Source: Spirochaetae bacterium HGW-Spirochaetae-9 (GTDB lineage: Bacteria > Spirochaetota > Spirochaetia > Treponematales > Rectinemataceae). From it: 10,260 bases of DNA. Positions 6,951-10,260 of the stretch are shown one piece after another. A model generated the notes under the pieces. That model worked only from the letters and a program-made list of their open reading frames with translations, did no database searches and was not told the origin of the DNA. The position numbers and the translations under genes were made by a program. Every line of letters starts with the position of its first letter. Position 1 is the first letter of the stretch. Where the stretch lies: assembly GCA_002839205.1 (NCBI GenBank), contig PGXP01000035.1, positions 1 through 10,260 of the forward strand. Direction: 5' to 3'.

Positions 6951-7023
6951 GCCGAGGTAGCTCACCAGGCAGAGCGGCGCACTCGTAATGCGCAGGTACC
7001 GGGTTCGATTCCCGGCCTCGGCT
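6951..7023 (+). tRNA. tRNA-Thr (anticodon CGT)
   Basis: A complete cloverleaf of 73 nt. The acceptor stem is GCCGAGG (6951-6957) with CCTCGGC (7016-7022). The D stem is GCTC/GAGC (6960-6963, 6972-6975). The anticodon stem GCGCA/TGCGC (6977-6981, 6989-6993) holds the loop CTCGTAA. The variable loop is AGGTA, and the T stem CCGGG/CCCGG holds TTCGATT. All stems pair fully. Anticodon CGT (6984-6986) reads ACG, threonine, and the discriminator base is T7023, as allowed for bacterial tRNA-Thr. CCA is not encoded (TTA follows), so the CCA-adding enzyme must complete the 3' end. This is the G-ending-codon isoacceptor. It lies 28 bp from the convergent amidohydrolase stop. Confidence 0.95.
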
Positions 7024-7051
7024 TTAGTTCAGTCAGGCAACGGATTCCCGC

Positions 7052-8698
7052 TTACACCCTTTCGTACTCTATCTTCCCGCCGATCATGGTCAGATCCACC
7101 TGTACCTCATTCAGTTTCTCCGTGGGGAGCGCTGTTATATCCTCGGAGAGGATTATCATGTCCGCAAGCTTGCCGGGTTCGAGGCTGCCCTTGATGCCTT
7201 CCTCGAAGGATGCCCAGGCGCCGTTGATGGTGGCGCAGCGGATTGCTTCCCTCAGGGTGATGCACTGGGTCTGGTCGAGCTGGACGTTTTTTGCCCGGTT
7301 GAAGCGGTTCACCGCGCCGTCGAGCAGGGCAATTCCCACAGGGCCTGAGGGATAGTCGCTGGCGATGCAGGGCTTGACGCCTGCATCAATCATGCTGCGC
7401 AGGGCTATCAGATACTTCATCCGTTCGCCGTAGAAAAGGGCATAGTTGGCACCTATGGTGGTGAGCATGCCGGGATTGACCACGGGGATGACATTCAGCC
7501 GGGCGATCCTGTCCACGAGGTCCTGGTCCACGATGGTGCAGTGCTCGATTCGGTGGCGAAGATCCGGGCGGGGATTTTGGGCAAAGGCTTTCTCGTAGCC
7601 TTCCACCATGTATTCCACGGCCAGATCGCCGATGGCGTGGGCGGTGGCCTGGCACTCGGCGTCAATGATCATACTCAGATACTCGGCTACTTCCTCCCGT
7701 TCCCAGCCTCGTTCCCGCGGCAGGTCCGGGTTGTGACTGTAGGGTTCCCTGGTGGCGCAGGAAGGCCCGCCCGAGCCTCCGTCGATCATGAACTTGCAGG
7801 TGCCGATGCGGAAATGCTCGTCCCCGAGGCCCGTAATGAGGCCGAGGCTCAGGAAATGGGCATTCTCCTCCTTGGAGAAGGGCTTTCCGAAAATGCTGTG
7901 GAGCATCATGTAAGAGCGGATCCTGAAAATCCCCTGCCTGCATAGTTTCTGCATGATGTGATACGAAGTCTTCCCGCATTCCCCCGGATCGTGGATAGAG
8001 GTTATTCCGTTCTTCAGGGCAAAATCGTGGGACTTCATGGCCGCCTTGGCCTGCTGTTCCTCGGTGTACTCCACCTGTCCCCAGAGCCAGAAGTGTGTGT
8101 GGCCCCGAACCATGCCGGTGAGCTTCCCGCCCACCACCTCCACCTCGTCCGCAGGATATTTGGCTGCGTCCTCGGGCTTGAAGACCCCGAGGTATTCCAG
8201 CGCCCTGGTGTTGTACATGCAGATGTGACCGCCGCCGTGCATGCAGTGCACGGGGTTATGTGGCGCGATCGTGTCGAGTTCTTCCAGGGTAGGATGGCGG
8301 GCTTCGGGCAAGAACAGGGGCTCATAGCCCATCATGGAGATCCACTGACCCGGTTTTTTCAGGGCGACCGCGGCTTTGAGCATGGAGAGCATCTGGGCGA
8401 TGCTCTTGCAGTTCCCGTAGAAGGTGTCGATCATCGCCGCATCCGGTCCCTTGTCCAGAAGGCCCGAGAGGATGGGATGAAAGTGGGCGTCAATAAGGCC
8501 CGGCATGAGGGTTCGGCCCTTCAGGTCGATCACCTTGGTATCCGGGTCGATTATCTTATCCAGTTCCGCGTCGCTGCCGGTGAACACGATCCTGTTTCCC
8601 TTGACCGCCAGGGCTTCGGCAATGTCATCGCTCGGGTTCACCGTCACAACCCTGCCGTTTCTGAAAGCGAGGTCGACCTTTTGGGAATCGTACTTCAT
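7052..8698 (-). CDS. YtcJ-type metal-dependent amidohydrolase (amidohydrolase family 3)
   Basis: 548 residues, the typical length for YtcJ/NfdA-like enzymes of the amidohydrolase superfamily. Residues 8-65 and the C-terminal ~80 residues form the beta-sandwich around a TIM barrel. Metal and catalytic residues are all present: His72 and His74 in DAHFHP, Lys302 in CKFMIDGG (likely carboxylated bridging lysine), His354 in TAHAIGD, His386 in HRIEHC and Asp448 in ASDYPSGP. GKLADMIILSEDI (509-521) is the usual end signature. Relatives hydrolyse N-substituted formamides or other amides, but the family is broad and the substrate here is unknown. No signal peptide is present, so it should be cytoplasmic. 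ATG at 8698 has AGAAGG 8 nt upstream. It lies 102 bp downstream of the DUF4143 ATPase on the same strand and converges with tRNA-Thr. Confidence 0.9.
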   Translation of the reverse strand: MKYDSQKVDLAFRNGRVVTVNPSDDIAEALAVKGNRIVFTGSDAELDKIIDPDTKVIDLKGRTLMPGLIDAHFHPILSGLLDKGPDAAMIDTFYGNCKSIAQMLSMLKAAVALKKPGQWISMMGYEPLFLPEARHPTLEELDTIAPHNPVHCMHGGGHICMYNTRALEYLGVFKPEDAAKYPADEVEVVGGKLTGMVRGHTHFWLWGQVEYTEEQQAKAAMKSHDFALKNGITSIHDPGECGKTSYHIMQKLCRQGIFRIRSYMMLHSIFGKPFSKEENAHFLSLGLITGLGDEHFRIGTCKFMIDGGSGGPSCATREPYSHNPDLPRERGWEREEVAEYLSMIIDAECQATAHAIGDLAVEYMVEGYEKAFAQNPRPDLRHRIEHCTIVDQDLVDRIARLNVIPVVNPGMLTTIGANYALFYGERMKYLIALRSMIDAGVKPCIASDYPSGPVGIALLDGAVNRFNRAKNVQLDQTQCITLREAIRCATINGAWASFEEGIKGSLEPGKLADMIILSEDITALPTEKLNEVQVDLTMIGGKIEYERV

Positions 8699-8757
8699 GC
8701 GTTCCGCCTTCTGCGTGAATTTCCATGCCCTGAAGGAGCATTGGTCTGTACCATACT

Positions 8758-8766
8758 ATAATAACA
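8758..8766 (-). promoter_or_regulatory. Possible extended -10 promoter of the amidohydrolase gene
   Basis: On the minus strand TGTTATTAT (8766-8758) fits TGn-TATAAT with one mismatch, but no good -35 box lies 16-18 bp upstream. It would give a leader of about 50 nt before the ATG at 8698, leaving room for the AGAAGG ribosome binding site. Confidence 0.35.
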
Positions 8767-8800
8767 CAGTGAAGCGAATGGAGGACACCATACGAAATTA

Positions 8801-9952
8801 TCAAAAGGAATAACCGCCAGAATAGGCACCGTCCCAGAGACGCTTTAAAAATTCAATGATAGGCAGGATTTCCACACCATTCAAGATCCTTGGAGCAGGC
8901 GCCAGGCAGACCAGGATTCGATGGTGGAAAGCGCCTTCATCGTCCAGGGCGACGAGACCTTTTATGTGACGAGCCTCGGGCATTACCGCCGATTTTACCT
9001 CGATAGCCATTGTGTCGCCGATGATAAAGTCCACCTCCTTCCCGTCCGCGGTGCGCCAGAATGAAAGTGGGCGATCATCCTTGGAGTAATCGAGCCAAGC
9101 TCGAAGTTCGCCATAGATAAAGTGCTCCAGACTTTTCCCGTACTGCTCGCTTCCCGGCGCCAGCGTCCTTATGCCCGCCAGGGCATTCTTAACCCCGTTG
9201 TCGAAAAAATAGAATTTTCCCGCCGCTGCCGGCTTGCGCTTTTTCCCGCCCCTCCAGGGTTCGAGCATCTCGCCTATCAGGGTGTCCGAAAGGATGGAGA
9301 AATATTCTCTCACGGTCCGAGATGGCACCATCGCATCGGAGCCCCAGGCTTCGTAGTTCACCTGTTCGCCCGAGAAAAGAGCTGCGGTGCGCAAGAATCG
9401 CGAGAAAGCCTCGAGCTTCCTGGCAGCACTTTCAGCAGCGATCTCTTCCTGAAGATAGGTACCACAATATGCCTTCAAGTCTTCCCATGCCTCGGCGGAT
9501 CCATAGATCGAAGGAAGCGTTCCGGTAGCAAGGGCTTTTTCCATGTTGAAATCCTCGATCTCCACCGAGGCCAAGGGGTGGAGCCGCAGGGATCTTGCCC
9601 TGCCTCCGAGCAGATTCACCCCTCCTCGTCTCAGCTTTCTGGCGCTGGATCCCGTCATGATAAAGCGCAGCCCCTTCTCTTCTATCAGCGAGTGTACTTC
9701 ATCGAGCAAAAGCGGCAGCTTCTGTATTTCATCGATGACGACCGTCGTCCCAGGAGGATGGTTAGCCAGCTCTTCCCGTAAAACTGAAGGCTTCAGGGAT
9801 AGCCGCAGGAATGTATCGGAACGCAGAAGATCGTAATACGGCGCCTGAGGAAATGTCTTCTTCAATAGATAGGTCTTGCCGGTCAGGCGCGGGCCTAAAA
9901 GGAAAGCCGACTTCCCTTCCTGGGCGATCGCAAGCTTGCGTGTATACTCCAT
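8801..9952 (-). CDS. AAA ATPase with C-terminal DUF4143 domain
   Basis: 383 residues from the chosen start. The N-terminal AAA_14-type ATPase has Walker A GPRLTGKT (20-27), Walker B VVIDEIQK (71-78) and a polar sensor strand FIMTGSSARKL (97-107). A helical linker follows at about 150-250. The C-terminal DUF4143 part has FFDNGVKNALAG (249-260) and the restriction-nuclease-like core GKEVDFIIGD then AIEVKSA (about 304-322), with acidic residues and Lys320 in E-x-K order. Proteins of this layout are widespread, often multicopy and transferred between species; their role is not established. ATG at 9952 is preferred over ATG at 9958, because the -10 box ends at 9959 and transcription should begin at about 9952. 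No Shine-Dalgarno is visible for either. The gene ends 102 bp before the amidohydrolase. It is divergent from a gene at the right edge and has a repeat array upstream. Confidence 0.9.
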   Translation of the reverse strand: MEYTRKLAIAQEGKSAFLLGPRLTGKTYLLKKTFPQAPYYDLLRSDTFLRLSLKPSVLREELANHPPGTTVVIDEIQKLPLLLDEVHSLIEEKGLRFIMTGSSARKLRRGGVNLLGGRARSLRLHPLASVEIEDFNMEKALATGTLPSIYGSAEAWEDLKAYCGTYLQEEIAAESAARKLEAFSRFLRTAALFSGEQVNYEAWGSDAMVPSRTVREYFSILSDTLIGEMLEPWRGGKKRKPAAAGKFYFFDNGVKNALAGIRTLAPGSEQYGKSLEHFIYGELRAWLDYSKDDRPLSFWRTADGKEVDFIIGDTMAIEVKSAVMPEARHIKGLVALDDEGAFHHRILVCLAPAPRILNGVEILPIIEFLKRLWDGAYSGGYSF

Positions 9953-9958
9953 GCCCAT

Positions 9959-9987
9959 ACTATAGTGAAAAATCCAATAATCCGCAA
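9959..9987 (-). promoter_or_regulatory. Promoter of the DUF4143 ATPase gene
   Basis: On the minus strand TTGCGG (9987-9982), a 17-bp spacer and TATAGT (9964-9959). The -10 box abuts the first ATG (9958) and lies 6 bp before the second (9952), where transcription should start, giving a leaderless message. The -35 box lies inside the first half-site of the repeat array, so a protein bound there would block RNA polymerase. Confidence 0.55.
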
Positions 9988-10052
9988 CTACCCTGCGGGA
10001 AAATCACTATATTCCGCAGAATAGTTGCGGAATATCGTATAAATTCCGCAAC
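9979..10052. repeat. Phased array of alternating ATTCCGCAAC-type half-sites (likely operator)
   Basis: Three forward copies begin at 9979 (AATCCGCAAC), 10011 (ATTCCGCAGA) and 10043 (ATTCCGCAAC), exactly 32 bp apart. Two reverse copies begin at 9992 (CCTGCGGGAA) and 10024 (GTTGCGGAAT), also 32 bp apart. Each forward/reverse pair has centres 13 bp apart, and 32 bp is about three helical turns. The last two copies form a perfect 10-bp inverted repeat with a 9-bp spacer. Copies 10011 and 10024 form an 8-bp inverted repeat (ATTCCGCA/TGCGGAAT). The array covers the -35 box of the ATPase gene. The best reading is tandem binding sites of a dimeric regulator; an RNA hairpin or a mobile-element end is less likely. 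Confidence 0.7.
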
Positions 10053-10176
10053 AGCCGGTCAGCGGCTCTCCAGATCACCATGCTTGTTTACGCCCGCCTG
10101 CTTTCGGTCTACGCTTGGCCAAGAGACTATTTTGACAGGATCACACGATAGCAGCATGAGGAACGGGAGTTCGCCC

Positions 10177-10260
10177 ATGAGCCAGACTGAGAGGGTTTTC
10201 TATTCGGCGATAGGAGTGGCGCAGGGGACAGTCCATACAGGAATCTACAAAATGGCGGCT
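10177..10260 (+). CDS. 5' end of an unidentified gene, possibly a WYL-type transcriptional regulator (3' end outside window)
   Basis: 28 codons from ATG at 10177 stay open to the edge, with GGGAG 7 nt upstream. An in-frame ATG at 10156 is possible but has no ribosome binding site. The first residues, MSQTERVFY, resemble the start of WYL-domain regulators, in which an N-terminal helix-turn-helix follows at once. The next stretch, QGTVHTGIYKMAA, could be the first HTH helices, but this is a weak match from a short fragment. TTGACA at 10132-10137 is a perfect -35 box, yet no -10 box lies at the right distance. The gene is divergent from the DUF4143 ATPase and shares with it the intergenic region that holds the operator-like array, so it could encode the protein that binds there. 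Coding status is fair; function is a guess. Confidence 0.42.
   Translation, partial: MSQTERVFYSAIGVAQGTVHTGIYKMAA

Noticed and set aside
7958..8761. 267-codon plus-strand open frame
   Set aside because: It is antisense to the amidohydrolase, whose full set of metal ligands is intact in the other strand.
9979..10052. CRISPR-like array
   Set aside because: Copies are only about 10 bp, alternate in orientation and are separated by fixed short spacers; no direct-repeat/unique-spacer pattern of CRISPR size exists.
10024..10052. Rho-independent terminator
   Set aside because: The 10-bp inverted repeat has no following T-run on either strand and lies next to start codons rather than after genes.
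10080..10151. 23-codon plus-strand frame (MLVYARLLSVYAW...)
   Set aside because: No ribosome binding site, no homology I can recognise, and too short to separate from chance.

Overview
The window is about 57% GC by eye and gene-dense. Genes lie on both strands with short gaps, and no Rho-independent terminator is obvious. A signal-peptide PEGA-repeat protein, a DUF2156 (LPG-synthase C-domain-like) protein and an AAA/DUF4143 ATPase together suggest a bacterium, most likely a moderately GC-rich spirochaete. That assignment is inference, because no taxonomic marker is present. Plus-strand genes favour C-ending codons and minus-strand genes favour G-ending codons, as expected where replication strand asymmetry is strong.

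Left part (1-2223, plus strand): the C-terminal third of an AddA/RecB-like helicase-nuclease, then two overlapping half-size chromate-transporter (CHR) genes that probably form one heterodimeric transporter. The second CHR gene ends tail to tail, with a 21-bp overlap, against a minus-strand two-gene operon (2203-4156). That operon encodes a DUF2156/LPG-synthase-like acyl- or aminoacyl-transferase and, downstream, a divergent nucleotidyltransferase.

Centre (4157-7023, plus strand): a 91-bp divergent promoter region separates the DUF2156 operon from pepT (tripeptidase T). A secreted three-repeat PEGA protein, a GNAT acetyltransferase and tRNA-Thr(CGT) follow on the same strand. The tRNA has its own promoter.

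Right part (7052-10260): two minus-strand genes, a YtcJ-type metal-dependent amidohydrolase and, upstream of it, an AAA ATPase with a C-terminal DUF4143 domain. The ATPase promoter overlaps an array of half-sites related to ATTCCGCAAC, spaced at exactly 32 bp and alternating in orientation. This looks like a multi-site operator. A divergent plus-strand gene, possibly a WYL-type regulator, begins at the right edge and runs out of the window.

The two most unusual signals are this phased operator array and several good promoters whose -10 box lies only 6-9 bp from the start codon. The latter implies leaderless or nearly leaderless mRNAs.
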